This document shows positions 11,113 through 22,941 of a stretch of DNA of 64,000 bases, one piece after another (position 1 is the first letter of the stretch; each line of letters opens with the position of its first letter). The stretch is from Chalara sp. BL73 (taxonomy: Eukaryota; Ascomycota; Leotiomycetes; Helotiales), in assembly GCA_918026815.1 (NCBI GenBank), contig CAKJVC010000202.1:62001-126000 (forward strand), in the 5' to 3' direction. The translations under genes and the position numbers were made by a program. The notes beneath the pieces were generated by a model, which searched no databases, was not told the origin of the DNA, and saw only the letters and a program-made list of their open reading frames with translations.

Positions 11113-12106
11113 TGCGTCTGGTCGCGTTTGTTGAGTTGTAGAGAATTTTTATGAGTCGAGGTTTGATCGTGAGATGCGCTAGAATGTATGACTCAACAAA
11201 GATTGAGGTGAAAAGTGTGTTTTGTTAGAGGTGCTAGTGAAATCGCGTTGGAGTTGCGAAATGTTCTTATACAAGATGTTTCGAGATGTGTTCGTAAGCT
11301 GCTCACAAGGTAACGGGAAAATAGTTAGCAAACGTTTAGGCAGACGGATGAATGGCATACGAATCTGATCCAGTAAGGGGAAGCTACCTGAATGATCTAT
11401 TAACTGGAGAACGTAAGGGTTGCGTGTGCTCGTGTAGTAAACAGGACGATTTCAACCTGGTGGTCCAAGCAAGAGTCGAAAATTGACAAGAAATCGTTCA
11501 TCAGGGGTTTGTTGGAAAGGGAGGATCTGGTTCAACACCCCTGCCCCAGGATTTGTGCCTGAAAATAGATGGAATGGGTGATCAGGCAGGCCCTGAGCCC
11601 TAAGCCCTGAGCCCTGAGCCTCGAGGCACGGAGACCCTACGGTAAGCTTTGGCCCGTTGGCCACTCCCACCACAGCAATGCTCAGAATAGCAGCTGAAAC
11701 GGGGCCTTACAGAATCACAGCCCACCTCCACCGATTTTCACTTCCAGGGAGAAAGTCGGAAAAAAGTAATCAATTGTGCGAGGCACGCTTACTTATAGGC
11801 AGTGTTGGCTCGTCGTTTGGCTGCAGAACCAACCAGCATTTCTTGCTTCTGGGTTGCAGGCTTTTCTGGGGACTTGCATACTCCAGCTTCTTCACTTCAT
11901 CATCGAGTGGAAACAGCAGACCAAGCCGAGCAGAGCTAAAATCCATTAGGCGATCACATCCCAGTCCTTACTTGAGGTACTGTACTGTGCCATCGGCAAA
12001 AGGCCAGCAGCACTGGCAAAAAAAAAAGGTCCTCAGGGTCGCATTTCACAAATATCAATAAGACACATCACCGAACGCCCCCCCATCTCTCTAACACACC
12101 AACAAG
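11113..12106. promoter_or_regulatory. Divergent upstream region of PRA1 and ERJ5
   Basis: About 1 kb between divergent genes. It holds the CCCTGAG tandem repeat at 11591-11618 and an A10 run near 12020. Other open frames here (for example 11657-12061) have no recognisable protein content. Confidence 0.5.
11591..11618 (+). repeat. Tandem 7-mer repeat, four copies
   Basis: CCCTGAG, CCCTAAG, CCCTGAG, CCCTGAG in direct succession, followed by a degenerate CCTCGAG. It resembles neither a perfect telomere repeat (TTAGGG/CCCTAA needs a 6-mer) nor a known fungal element. Confidence 0.75.
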
Positions 12107-13428
12107 ATGAGGTTTTCATTTTTCACCGTAGGCATTCTTGCCTGCCTACTCGCTGTTGTTGCAGCGCAATGGAGCAAAGAAGGTAGGGTTAACCCTAGCC
12201 GTCACGAGTCGATATTGCTGCCCAAAGACGTGTCACTAATGCTCAATTTACATAGATCAAGAAATCTTTAGATTGAAAGAAGAGGTCGAAGCCACCGAAG
12301 GTGAAGAGGTCACTTTCTACGATTTTGTCGGCTGTTCCAAATCTGCCAGTCAGGACGACATCAACAAGGCGTACAAGAAGAAAGCTCGCACGCTTCATCC
12401 CGACAAAGTTAAGCAGCAATTTATTGCTGATAGGTCCACTGGTAAAGACAAGGCAAAGAGCAAGAATAAGAAGCCTGGGGTACATGTCTCCAAGGGCCCG
12501 TCACAGAAGGAAATAAAGGCCGCAGTGAAGGCAGCAAGCGATCGATTTGCAAGACTGGGCATAGTGACAAATATCCTACGAGGCCCCGGTCGTGCGCGCT
12601 ACGATCATTTCCTTGCTAATGGCTTTCCTAAGTGGAAAGGCACCGGGTATTACTATGCTAGATATAGACCTGGGCTCGGCACGGTGCTCACTTCATTATT
12701 CATTGTCGTTGGCGGTGCAGGACATTGGTATGCTCTGTACTTGACGTGGACAAGAGATCAAAAGTTCATGCAGAAATACATCGATTTCGCGCGAAGCAAA
12801 GCCTGGGGTGACAACTTGGGTATACCTGGACTTGACGGCTCCGGAACCGCGACTCCTCCTGTGGTAGCTGAGGATGATGGAAATCAACCTATGAACAGAA
12901 GACAGCGACGTATGATGGAGAAGGACGCAAAGAAGGAAAAAACTGAGAAGAAATCCAAAAAAGCTACCAAGGGATCTCCAATCGGAACTCCCCCTGTTGG
13001 GGTAACTGGCCCAAAGAAAAGGGTTGTTGCCGAGAATGGCAAAGTTTTGGTCGTAGATCAAGCTGGCAATGTCTATCTCGAACAGGCTGATGAGGACAAT
13101 GTGATTCATGAGTTCTTACTGGATGTATGTCTCCCTCCCATACTTTTGACCCCAAAATACTGATTAGGCATAGCCAAGCGTCGTTCCACGACCAACGATC
13201 AGAGACACGGCACTATACCGAATTCCAGTTTGGGCATATCACCGCGCGACTAACCGTTCCTTCAAACAAGCAGCAATTGACGAAAATTACATCGATGAAG
13301 AGGTTGAGGATGCTCCTTCGAGCAGTTCTAGTGCAGATGACTTCGAGGTCCTGGAGAAGGTGAAGACGACCGCAGAGAACGGAAGTGGCAAAACAATTAG
13401 ACGAAAGAAGAGTGCCAAAGGAAGGTAG
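12107..13428 (+). CDS. ERJ5: ER membrane J-protein, Erj5 type
   Basis: Type III J-protein of the ER membrane that assists luminal Hsp70 in folding. Exons 12107-12182, 12256-13124 and 13174-13428 give 399 aa. An N-terminal signal sequence (FSFFTVGILACLLAVVAAQW) is encoded by the small first exon. The J domain follows (FYDFVGCSKSASQDDINKAY) with HPD in TLHPDKVKQQF and a lysine-rich insert. RYDHFLANGFPKWKG and YYYARYRPGLG precede a membrane segment (about residues 186-208, VLTSLFIVVGGAGHWYALYL). A basic cytosolic region follows, then RDTALYRIPVWAYHRAT and an acidic-basic tail ending KKSAKGR. Intron 2 (13125-13173) skips an in-frame TAG and restores LLD-PSVVPRP. Domain order and length match fungal Erj5. 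Confidence 0.88.
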
Positions 13429-13737
13429 TCAATAGTCCCATTTCTTGATCCTAAGTTGTATTTGAGGCATTTGGAAGCAGAAGTGTAGGAGTTCACAACA
13501 TAGACAAAAGTTAGAAGCATTTGTTCGCATGATATCCACCAAAATAAACAAGACACTCATCAGCCCCATTACATAATAATGCTCTTTTGTAAACGGGCAG
13601 CTTTCTGCGTATTCGCTTCCAATCCTATGGTTATCATCCGTTCCTCTCCAGAACGGCGGGTTCAGTCTGTTCATAGAGCACCCCTTTTGGGCACTACGAT
13701 ATTTGACTACGATCCTCAACAAAGACACATCAACATC
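13429..13737. other. Convergent intergenic region
   Basis: 309 bp between the ERJ5 stop and the transporter stop; nothing else seen. Confidence 0.6.
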
Positions 13738-15648
13738 TCAATACCCAACCCTAACAACCATAGTTTCCTTTACTTCCTCCCCCTTAACAATCCTCGTCCG
13801 TTTCCAACTCGCCCTCGGCGGAAACTTTGCGTCGAAACAAGCATCTAGCTCCTCGATCGTTCTACCCACAACTTCAACACCAAAGAAGAACCAGAGAATC
13901 CCGGCTACAATGTCGACACCAATCCAGATAAAATAGTACTCTTCTTTAGATTAGCTTTGATTCTGTGATACAGCAGATGGAGAGTATACTCCAGGTAATA
14001 TCTCCCAGCGCAATGCTCGTAGTATAGGTAAACAGAATAGTGATCAAATTCGCCTGCAGTGCATGCAGGCTTATTCCTTTCGCGCGAATTTCCTGGTTCA
14101 GAACTTCCGTACAGTACAAGCTCTGATTCGGGGTATACACAAAGCTAAAGATCCATCCGAATAGAAAGATAGACATGATCCCCACCCCAGAAACGGACTT
14201 TGAAGGAACTGTGTTGTGGAAGGTGGCAGCTGCGACCTGCGAGGACATAGCTGCAACAATAGAGAGCGCAGCTGCTAGTGCGAACGATCCATAGACGAAT
14301 CGTGTCCGCCGTAGGATCCAGTCGTTGGTGGCAGAACCTATGACAGCCCCTGAGCAGGATACAATAGAGGAGGCGAATGTGAGAAGTAGTTTCCGACGAA
14401 CTGATTTCACACCCACGGCTGCGAGCATGGTCGGGAGGAAGACTGGTACTATCAGCTTCCTGCTCCTTCCCGATACTTCTCAGCTCATCATAAAAGTCAG
14501 GAACTTACAAGTCAATATCGTGTTCCCGGTCAGGCTAGAGGCGAATGTCAACAAAGATACCATCGCAGTCCTCCATCTCGCGGAGTGGCTGTTGACAAGG
14601 TCCCGGTAGTCCCAGAGTCCTTTGAAGTACTGTCCGGGAGTCTGTGGTTTACTAAGTTTCACGTGCAATGCCACTTCCCTCACCTCCAATTTTGCAACTT
14701 CATTGTTCTCACCGCCATGATACTTATAGATGATCTTTGTGGCTTCTTCCATGCGGTCTCTGGAAGCGAGCCATCTGTTAAGGATTTGTAGTCAATACTT
14801 GCTGCCGGAAGGACTTATTTGGATGCGTGTTTGATGACTTACCTTGGGCTTTCCGGTATGAAAAAGCATCCTACGAACACAAGAGATGGTGGGATAACCT
14901 GCAGTGCAAGAGGCAACCTCCACGCCAAGGTGTTGCTATACTGAGATGTAGCATACACCACACCCGTAGCAGTGATGGCACCCGTAAAGTAAAATGTGTT
15001 ATAGAAACCACCCAATCTTCCACGCCATTGTGGAGGAATGAGCTCAGTAACATACACAGGTGCAGATAATGTCTGTAATATAATGCCAAACCCAAGTAGA
15101 AACCTTGAGGCTTTGAATTGAGGTAATGTTTGCGAAGCAGCTGCAAGAACAGCGCCACCAAGCGTGAATGCGCAGCCAGATTGCATTCCCCGTCTGCGTC
15201 CAAAATAGTCCATTATTGGACCCCTATCTTGATTTCAGTATAATTAAGGTATAGCTACACGTGGAGAGGCTCACCCAAACGCACAGCCTACAGTCGAAGC
15301 TGCATTATAGAGAATGAAGACTAGACCAGTTGTACTCCCGGTCTCTTTAAGCTGAAAAAATAACTTGTATTGCGGCTCCGCATTAATAGAGCCCATCAAG
15401 GAACCATCAAAGCCACTGGATGTAGCGTTCAGAAATGCGACTAGAAGGATGAGGTAGAGGAGCCAGGATTGTTTACTTCTGGGATTCAGGTACGATTGAT
15501 GGTTTGCGATTGCGTATTGGGCTTCCTCGTCCATCTCCTTAAGAGAGTCGAGGTTGATGAGCTTTTCTGGGCCTTCATGGGAGTCGGCGATAATAAGCTT
15601 TCGCTCCCCATCTAAATTGGGCTTTTCTTCTCGAATAGTATTCATCAT
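13738..15648 (-). CDS. MFS sugar transporter (sugar porter family)
   Basis: Plasma-membrane hexose or oligosaccharide/H+ symporter by family; the substrate cannot be read from sequence. Five exons (reverse strand): 15648-15275, 15223-14843, 14774-14509, 14448-13990 and 13940-13738, giving 560 aa and 12 expected membrane helices. Family marks: GFDGSLMGSIN in TM1, MDYFGRRRG after TM2, PPQWRGRLGGFYNTFYF, and PESPRWL after TM6. The restored junctions AFG-GPIMDYFG, PESPR-WLAS, ILT-LPVFLPTM and DITW-KYYFIWIGVDIVAG confirm the introns. The N terminus is a hydrophilic cytosolic tail of about 65 residues. This subgroup includes lactose/cellobiose permease-like proteins, but I would not name one. No sugar-metabolism gene is adjacent. 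Confidence 0.9.
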
Positions 15649-16333
15649 TGAGCTCGAAGACTAACATGCTATATAAGACATAATCCGTAGAATGATGTAC
15701 TATATTTGTGCAAGTCATGTGAGCAGAGTTGCTACAATACAATAACATAAATTAAACAATCAAGAATTGCTACAACTTTGCTCAATTTATCTTATCTTTA
15801 ACATCCCGACTGCTGACCGCAGTACAGGTATGAAGAACAATGGGTGGTAGCCGTTTGTCGATCTCCGCTCGAACCGTACCCTCCACTGGATATGCTTCAA
15901 CAATCTCAAGCAAGGGTGAAATACTGTGATAAACTGAGTACTACTCTATCCCACTATTGCTCGGCCGGTAGTTAACACGACTCTGATGTCTCAAAAATTT
16001 ACCTTGCAGTATCATTCTCTTAAGTTGCAGAGTAGATGATCCCAACAATGACAACACTATTCACTTTCGTGCGGGGTACAGCAAGGAGACCCTCGTACTG
16101 CTTAAGCTGCTGGGCCGGGATTGACGGACCTTTTGTTCAATATTTGTGTAGATCTGGAACAATGAGACAATTGCACATAATGAACATCTGAGACCTGTGA
16201 TATAAAATGCCTACGCAGGCCTAAATAGTAGCGGAAGTGTCAAAGAAATATAACACAACATGGCCCCTGAGAATCCTCGCTTACCAGAAAATCCACATCG
16301 AAGAGAGCTAGTACCAACATATTCCACAACAAT
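15649..16333. other. Intergenic, no supported gene
   Basis: Upstream of the transporter. A 43-codon ATG frame on the + strand at 16261-16392 (MAPENPRLPENP...) is antisense to the tail of the damaged lectin-like gene; I see no reason to call it real. Confidence 0.5.
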
Positions 16334-17045
16334 TCAGCAACGAAATGGCATAGAGGAACCCTCTCCTCCAAGGACAAAACGGTTTGGATAGTTGGCTGTT
16401 ATGGAAGGATCATTTCCTCCCAGGAAGGAACCCCCTAAGGTTTAAATTTGTTACCTTTCCACCACAACTCGGCAAGGTTGCTATCTGTGTACTCAAAACC
16501 AACACCTACACGCTTTTCGCCTTCGGGATCCACTATCGCATACGGAACTTTAGAGCCCCACGGGGATGCGTAAAGAAGAATTATGTTGTGCTAGGGTCCT
16601 ATCTCCATTCCAACCCACTTCGCAGACATCATTGTTCCTTGCGACAAGATGGTAGACCCGAACCCGTGTCCCATCGAGGTTTGTCAGTCTACATTCTGTA
16701 GATGTGGATAAGGTAGTAAGGAGGAGTGATGGGAAGTGGTACCTGATTAAAACTTTCCCATGCTACGGCAGCAAGAGGCGTCCCTCTCAGAGGCAGATTA
16801 ACGGGATCATTATACAGCACGATTATACGGATACGCTCAGAAGGGCATTTATTGGGTGGCTGCCAGGTGGTGCATTCGAGTATGTTGCCGATAGCATCTT
16901 GCCAGAGAATTCGGGGGTTATATTCCCCTGCATCATGTATAAAGACCGACGCGATGGCATTGCCCAGAGGGATAGGAATAGCTAATGTATTTGTGATGCA
17001 GACACCAAATGCCACTAGAACGCAGATTGCACGAGTATACATCAT
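16334..17045 (-). pseudogene. Secreted lectin-like protein, frame broken (or unresolved introns)
   Basis: Reading from ATG 17045 gives a clear signal peptide (MMYTRAICVLVAFGVCITNT, LA) and then beta-blade-like text (IASVFIHDAGEYNPRILWQD, GNILECTTWQ, GTPLAAVAWE) resembling the repeats of AAL-type fucose-binding six-bladed propeller lectins. From about 16743 the coding trace jumps frames: TNLDGTRVRVYHLVARN and NDVCEVGWNGD in a +1 frame; ILLYASPWGSKVPYAIVDPE and FEYTDSNLAELWWKG in a third; then GSFLGGNDPSITANYPNRF after a 20-nt GT..AG piece too short for an intron, ending at TGA 16334. One jump could be an intron (about 16750-16694). The others look like frameshifts. The total trace of about 240 codons is shorter than a full six-blade lectin. 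Family assignment is tentative. Confidence 0.4.
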
Positions 17046-18728
17046 GTAGAAAGCGTGTTTTCAAGTTCTTGTTTATAGTGGTGACAAGAAGAGTTCACAG
17101 CAGTAGCCCTATACGTCCTTTTATCTACGAAAAGGCCACTCTGTTGTCTCAAAAGGTAGGGCCAGCGCTATTATCATGATCTACCGTGGCGCACCAACGG
17201 CCAACTATCCATATCGTAATGTACCATCGTTTCTGAACATATCAAGATCTTCATCCAAATGCTCGACGGGTTTGGAAGTCTCAGCACCTGTACATGGAGT
17301 AAAATGCGCCTCATCAAACTTAAATGCTTCATTTCTCCGCTACCAGAAGCACTTCTACTGAACTCAGCTGTAGAAAAGCGAGATGGGCATATTACCCATG
17401 CGAGATCACGGTTCAAAGTACTAAGTATTCCCTATCGTGAAAACCCATTTGATTCTAAAGAGCTGAACATTCCCAAACAGACTGGTTGGTAGTATCAAAA
17501 AAGTAAGACCACTGGATCATTAAACTTCCAATCTTCTATGGCGAAACGATTCTGCTTTAACTAAGCTGAGCGGCTGCACCTCTAGGGAATGACTTGCTTA
17601 TGGCCAGCCACTTGGGCAATTTCATGTAGTAAACCAGCCATTCAGCCAGCGTAGTTAAACCGGCTTATGCGGTGGTAAGGTAGGAATATCGAAGAACCAT
17701 GACAAGACAAGGGCTTAACAAATTTGTATTGTCGGCCATACTTCGTTGTCAGAGCATGCCATATCATACCTGGTGTCTAGGCAAATATTTGTGGGAAAGC
17801 TACTGCCTTCAAAGCGAAGAGTCCTATTTATCCCAATGAACAGAATCCATCTAATGTAGGTTACCCTCATTCCTTCATTCATAGTGTCAATGTAGGTAGA
17901 CAGCATTGTTTTCTAGGTCCACGAGAGATGACGCGTTGGCAACCTCAATGCCCATCTTAATAGACCACCCCTTATCACCAAGATAAAAATTATAAGGGGA
18001 AGCTTCTTAGAGACTTGAACAATACAACTCTGATAAGAATCATTTATACTATACCGGAATAAAACAAGTGGAACAGGAAGTGACAACAAGCCTTTCAGGG
18101 TTCCAGACAATATCACATGAACATGAGATATTAACATGCTGAAAGTTCGATAAAATTGGCTCATCCGCAACAGAAATAAACTGAGCCGAATTCGCCACTT
18201 GGCAATCTTATACTGTGATTACGTTTGACTCTAGTTGCGGCCATGGGATCTCGAAACCGACGTTGGAGGTGCGAAACAAAGTCATCGATCATGAAGTTGG
18301 TTGAGCGGACAAATCAGGTGCCGTCATATAATTTTAGAAGGTTCAGGGGAAGAATCCTTGCCACATCTCAAACACTGACAAGCTCCATTTTAAACCTGTG
18401 TAAAAGTTCACGATTTGACAAATCGAGACAATAATCATTATCAGTGCGGATACCGTAATGTTGAGCCGATTTGCGCCATTCCTCACATCTAATTTACTTT
18501 CTTTGCCTGACATTTCGCCAATTCTTCAACACCACTAGCCACACCATCCACGCGACGCGCCAATTTGAATGTACCGGCTCGAGACCTCTTGTATTCGTGA
18601 ACGGTGACTGGTATGCAGACGGCAAGGCTAAAGGCTGAATCACAAGGTCGGAAAGCAAAGGCAATATTCCTAAACCCGTATAATGGTATCCGGAGGCTAA
18701 TGTTTACTCTAGCTTGCCAACTCCTACC
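17046..18728. other. Gene-poor stretch of 1.7 kb
   Basis: No complete gene found. On the - strand, 17339-17205 reads as a 44-residue acidic C-terminal-like exon (RRNEAFKFDEAHFTPCTGAE ... LRYG, stop) preceded by a TAG acceptor, possibly a relic of a membrane transporter tail. A hydrophobic 85-codon frame at 18170-17913 (-) is of unknown value. The last part is the promoter of the kinase gene. Confidence 0.45.
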
Positions 18729-21217
18729 ATGAGTTATTGGAGTATATACACCCAGTATCCGAACTATCCGACAATTCGCAATGCTGATATATACCCTTCT
18801 GCAGAGAGTTCTCGTCGAAAGACCTTCGCACAGTTGGAAACTATTCATTAGGGCGCCTGATCGGAAAAGGCTCCTTTGGAAAGGTTTACCTTGCGAGCCA
18901 CAAATTGACAAACGGTTCCAAGGTACGCTGGAGATTGAAGTGTGCCATATGCGCTTTTGCTAATGGCTCTACAGGTCGTCTTGAAGTCTGCCAAAAAGGA
19001 TGACTCTAACCTAGCTCGCGAGATTCACCACCATCGACAATTCCTCCACCCTCACATTGCCCGTTTGTATGAAGTCATAGTCACAGAAAATCTAGTATGG
19101 CTGGTTCTGGAGTATTGCCCTGGTAAGTGTAGTTGTAGATTGGATTTTATTTTCTCTAACATATGCCAGGCGACGAATTATACAATTATCTTCTCAAAAA
19201 TGGCGCATTGCCTGTGGAAAAAGTGCAGAAAGTCTTTACACAGCTAGTCGGAGCTGTCACTTATGTTCATAACTCATCATGCGTCCATCGCGATTTAAAA
19301 CTCGAAAATATCTTGCTCGATAAACATGAAAATGTCAAACTCTGCGATTTTGGATTTACAAGGGAATATGAGGGAAAGGCAAGCTATCTGCAGACATTTT
19401 GTGGGACTGTTTGCTATAGCGCACCGGAAATGTTGAAAGGGGAAAAATATGCTGGAGAGAAGGTCGATGTCTGGAGTTTAGGTGTCATTCTATATGCTCT
19501 TCTATGTGGGGAGTTGCCATTTGACGACGATGATGATAACGAAACTAGGACCAAGATTTTGACCAGCGAGCCGAAGTGGCCAGACCACCTCACTCCAGAT
19601 GCACGATCTTTGCTTGCTGTTTTACTCTCCAAACGACCCTTGATTCGACCAAGTTTACCAGATATATTGACCCATCCGTTCCTTGCTGAACACGCGCCAC
19701 AGCAACAAGCCATACTGAAACTCCAACAGCCAGCACCATTCACAACGCCACTGGAAAAAGAAACACTGGAGCGCATGCGTAGTGCTGGAGTTGACATCGA
19801 TCAGGTTATCGAGAATGTGCTGGCTCGGCGTTGCGATGCTTTGGCAGGCTGGTGGAGTCTTCTGATCGAAAAGGAGGAACGGAAGCAGATTCGCAGGGAA
19901 CGGAAGCGGAAGGAAAGGGAAGCCGAGAATCGCGTGGCCAGGAGATTGAGCGGCGCGAGCGGTCGTCTTGAGCGGATGGCCCCAACGCTGCAAGGTGTCG
20001 ATGAAGAAGGACGTGAGATCTTCCGAATTGGTGATCCACCAAGGAGTAGAGGCAGGGAAAAAAGGCGAAGCGCCCACTATCCGGATCTGGTTCTTACTGA
20101 CCTTCCTGGGCTACCGGAGAATGCACAACTCAATTCCTCCGATGTCAACTCACCTCCTCCGCCGATAGAAAAGGATTCAATACGCTCTGCTAGCTCTTCA
20201 CGACATCGTCGCCCTATCCCTCCTCCGAAAGAAGGTACTCTTCGCAGTGCTAGGTCTCGGGGAAGCACGCTACAGCTTGTAACCACGAATCCAGACTTAT
20301 TATCGCCCCATATAAATGGAGCGCCTCCCCGAGTAACACGAAGGAGACATCAGCATCGTTTTATTGATCAACTCTCTCAGTGGAAGCATCTGATAATAGA
20401 CAGTGCAAAACGGGCAAAGTCACCAGGCAAGCGAGCTAGTCGTTCTACGCCTGATCTTTCCAAAATTAGTGGTAATTCAAAGACAGGTAGTAAGGATGTC
20501 AGTCCGAGACCTGCAACCTCCAAGACTCCTACTCAAGTGAAGCCTGCTCTAGCAAATGGGCCACAAACCCATCCGCCTGCGCGGCTATATACAACCCCCA
20601 ATAATAGTAATAAACGACATTCAATTTCACCATCGCCATTGACTCCACGGTCCGGCTTTCGGCGTCCTAGTGGTGGTCTCAGAGGTCGAAAGTCCACCTC
20701 ATCCTCAGTATCATCGGTTCGCAGCATACACCATCATCATCATACGCATTCTAAAGCCTCGTCAACGTCTTCCACTGGTTCTGTGGCAACAAGCAAAGTT
20801 TCATTACCAACTCGTAGTCCTCACCATTCCGTGAAAGTTCTTCCTGCGACACCGACAACAAGCGCGTTCCCGTCCAACATTCGTGTTGTACGCCAAGCTC
20901 CTATATCATCCTTCAATGAAGGCGTTTGGGGCAACAGTCAGGCATTCGGAACAGCTTCTACTGGTGGATTGGTATTTGCTAAACGAAAGAAAAATATATT
21001 CAAAGGACCGATGCTCAACACATCTTCCCCGAGCCCAGGCGGATCACATGTGCGAGCAGGCAGCCATAGTCGTAGCGCGAGCGCGGCAGGCAGGAGAAGC
21101 GGCGAGATCATCCAGGAGGAAGACGAGGACGAAGTTGAAGAAGTCGAGGCGTTTAGTCCTATAATGGGAAATGAGACCGAGGAAACGATATACCCGCCTG
21201 GAGAGACACCCAGGTAG
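18729..21217 (+). CDS. Serine/threonine protein kinase, CAMKL-like, with long disordered tail
   Basis: Exons 18729-18754, 18805-18922, 18975-19122 and 19170-21217 give 779 aa; all junctions keep the kinase frame. The kinase domain is N-terminal (about residues 25-285): glycine loop LIGKGSFGKVYLA, HRDLKLEN catalytic loop, DFGFTREYEG, activation segment FCGTVCYSAPE, and DVWSLGVILYALLCGELPFD, so it should be active. A helix after it (MRSAGVDIDQVIENVLARRC, DALAGWWSLLIEKEERKQ) resembles the UBA/linker seen in AMPK/KIN-type kinases and leads into a charged coiled coil. The rest is disordered, Ser/Pro/Arg-rich, with HHHHTHS and an acidic patch (EEDEDEVEEVEAF). Best placed in the KIN/HSL1-like branch of CAMKL kinases; the exact orthologue is not settled. 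The 26-nt first exon is inferred from splice signals and phase. Confidence 0.88.
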
Positions 21218-21856
21218 CTGGAGTTTTGGCTTACAAAATTTTTGTACATTCTAGCGTGGGTTTATACGTTTAAATGGGACGCGGGTTCTTCTTGATCAAC
21301 AGTTTTTTAGCGACACCACTTTTCAGCGATGCTTCTCTATTGCGTTCATACCGACGTCGCATTTGTGTTCCGGATTTTGGGACGTTTCTCTTGCCGGGGG
21401 CTGTGGAATCCCCCTGTATATAGGGCATTTACTTCATGAATACGACATTTGATGGCTGTGGCAGGACGGACTTTTTTCTCATCACAATATTCTCCTTCAA
21501 TGAACAGGCACTGACTCAAAAACCCAGTTTCTGCAAGTTATGAATGAACTCTGTTGTGTAATATGTTTACGGCAAGTCTCTTGAATGTGTGCAACCTTCC
21601 ATTGCAAAATTGAGTACCGGAGAGTTAGGACACCCCCTATCTTGATGTAATGTGGATATAACCGAACCACCAAAAGAAGTCAGCCAATAAAATCTTTCAA
21701 AATTTGAATTTTCATCTACAAAGACTTGGGACATACTCCATGAATGTAATGAAAGTCTGTCTCCTTACCAATCAAGCCATGCGTCTCAATCCTTCGACAT
21801 TTGTATCATCACTGATCACACTTTTCCGACTCGACAGTATCTTCGCACGTCATATC
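21218..21856. other. Intergenic between two same-strand genes
   Basis: Kinase 3' flank and promoter of the HAD gene. The HAD frame is open back to about 21704 with an alternative in-frame ATG at 21740. Confidence 0.55.
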
Positions 21857-22696
21857 ATGTTACCAGCTCCATCAAAATTCTTCATCCTCGACTTCGATGG
21901 TACAGTAACCACACAAGACACCATTGCAGTCATTGCCTCTGCTGCGATATCCTACCAATCCTCCCAAAGTACCGGCACCAACTTTACCCAAAAATGGGAT
22001 GACATCGTCGCTGCTTATACGGCTGATTATGATGCATATGTAAAAGCAAGCAAGAGCAAGGAAGAGCGTACAACGCTTGTGGATGAGGTTTCCTGGCTGA
22101 GAGGTCTGATAGACGTGGAGGTCGCGAGTTTTGATAGGATTAGTGGGAGTGGGTTATTTAAGGGGATAAATCAATGGACCTGGGAGGACTTCGGGGGCAA
22201 TGCCGTTGAGAATGGGGATACCATGATCAGGACCGGGTTTGAGAAATTTTTGGAGAAGGTGGAAAGGAGATGGGGGATTGTGAGTGTGAATTTTTCGCGG
22301 GACTTTATTAGGGGTGTGCTACGAGGATGCAAGGAGGGGGAAGGCGGGATAGTGGCGAACTATGCGGATGAAGAGGGGGTTTTGAGGGGCCCGGGGCAGG
22401 GAGGAGTGCTGGCCACCAGTGATGGGAAGCTTGCGGCGTTGAAGAAAATGAGGGATGAATTTGGGGTGAAGGAGATAGTGTATCTTGGGGACTCAGGGAC
22501 CGACCTAGAGTGTTTGGTCGCAGAAGGAATAGTGGGTGTCGTGGTCAGCACAGACAAAGAGAGTAGTTTACTGAAGACGCTGAGGAGAGCAGGCGTCGAT
22601 GTTAGGGGTGTGGAGGAGTATGAGGAGGGTTGGATGGGTGTGTATTGTGCCAAGGATTTTGAGGAGATTGTGGAAAGCCCGCTGCTTACGTGGTGA
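21857..22696 (+). CDS. HAD-superfamily phosphatase
   Basis: Predicted small-molecule phosphatase. It is one exon, 279 aa from ATG 21857, placing the catalytic motif I near the N terminus as usual (KFFILDFDGTVTTQDTIA: nucleophile Asp and acid/base Asp). Motif II/III lies around SVNFSRDF and KLAALKKMRDEFG. Motif IV is VYLGDSGTDLECL with the metal Asp pair. The helical cap lies between. It resembles the fungal phosphoserine-phosphatase-like group (yeast YNL010W type) rather than the PHO13 type; the substrate is unknown. An in-frame ATG at 21740 would add 39 residues (MNVMKVCLLTNQAMRLNPST...) with Arg/Ser and hydrophobics and no acidic residue until near its end, which could be a mitochondrial leader. 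I chose 21857 because the fold starts there. Confidence 0.87.
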   Translation: MLPAPSKFFILDFDGTVTTQDTIAVIASAAISYQSSQSTGTNFTQKWDDIVAAYTADYDAYVKASKSKEERTTLVDEVSWLRGLIDVEVASFDRISGSGLFKGINQWTWEDFGGNAVENGDTMIRTGFEKFLEKVERRWGIVSVNFSRDFIRGVLRGCKEGEGGIVANYADEEGVLRGPGQGGVLATSDGKLAALKKMRDEFGVKEIVYLGDSGTDLECLVAEGIVGVVVSTDKESSLLKTLRRAGVDVRGVEEYEEGWMGVYCAKDFEEIVESPLLTW

Positions 22697-22941
22697 CGAT
22701 AAACCAAATAGTTGGCTCAGATAAGCTCTCTTTACAGTGGGCTATTTCTTCCTGTATTTAGATACCCAAAGCCTTGGTTCTGCTTGAGGATTAGTGAGAA
22801 AGACACTGCTTAATGCGTAAAATAGCTAGGAACATTGGGGGCTTATCTTCAAGTGATACTAGGTCAATGTGATGGATTGATTATAATTTCTAAGGCATTG
22901 AGCATCTTGTTCTATATGACTAAACATCGCAAATGCTAATT

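Noticed and set aside
13738..15648. Possible secondary-metabolite or sugar-use cluster around the transporter
   Set aside because: Neighbours are ERJ5 and a damaged secreted gene; no synthase, glycosidase or cluster regulator is adjacent.
17205..17339. C-terminal-like exon on the - strand
   Set aside because: 44 residues with an acceptor in front, but no upstream exons could be joined; not enough to call a gene.
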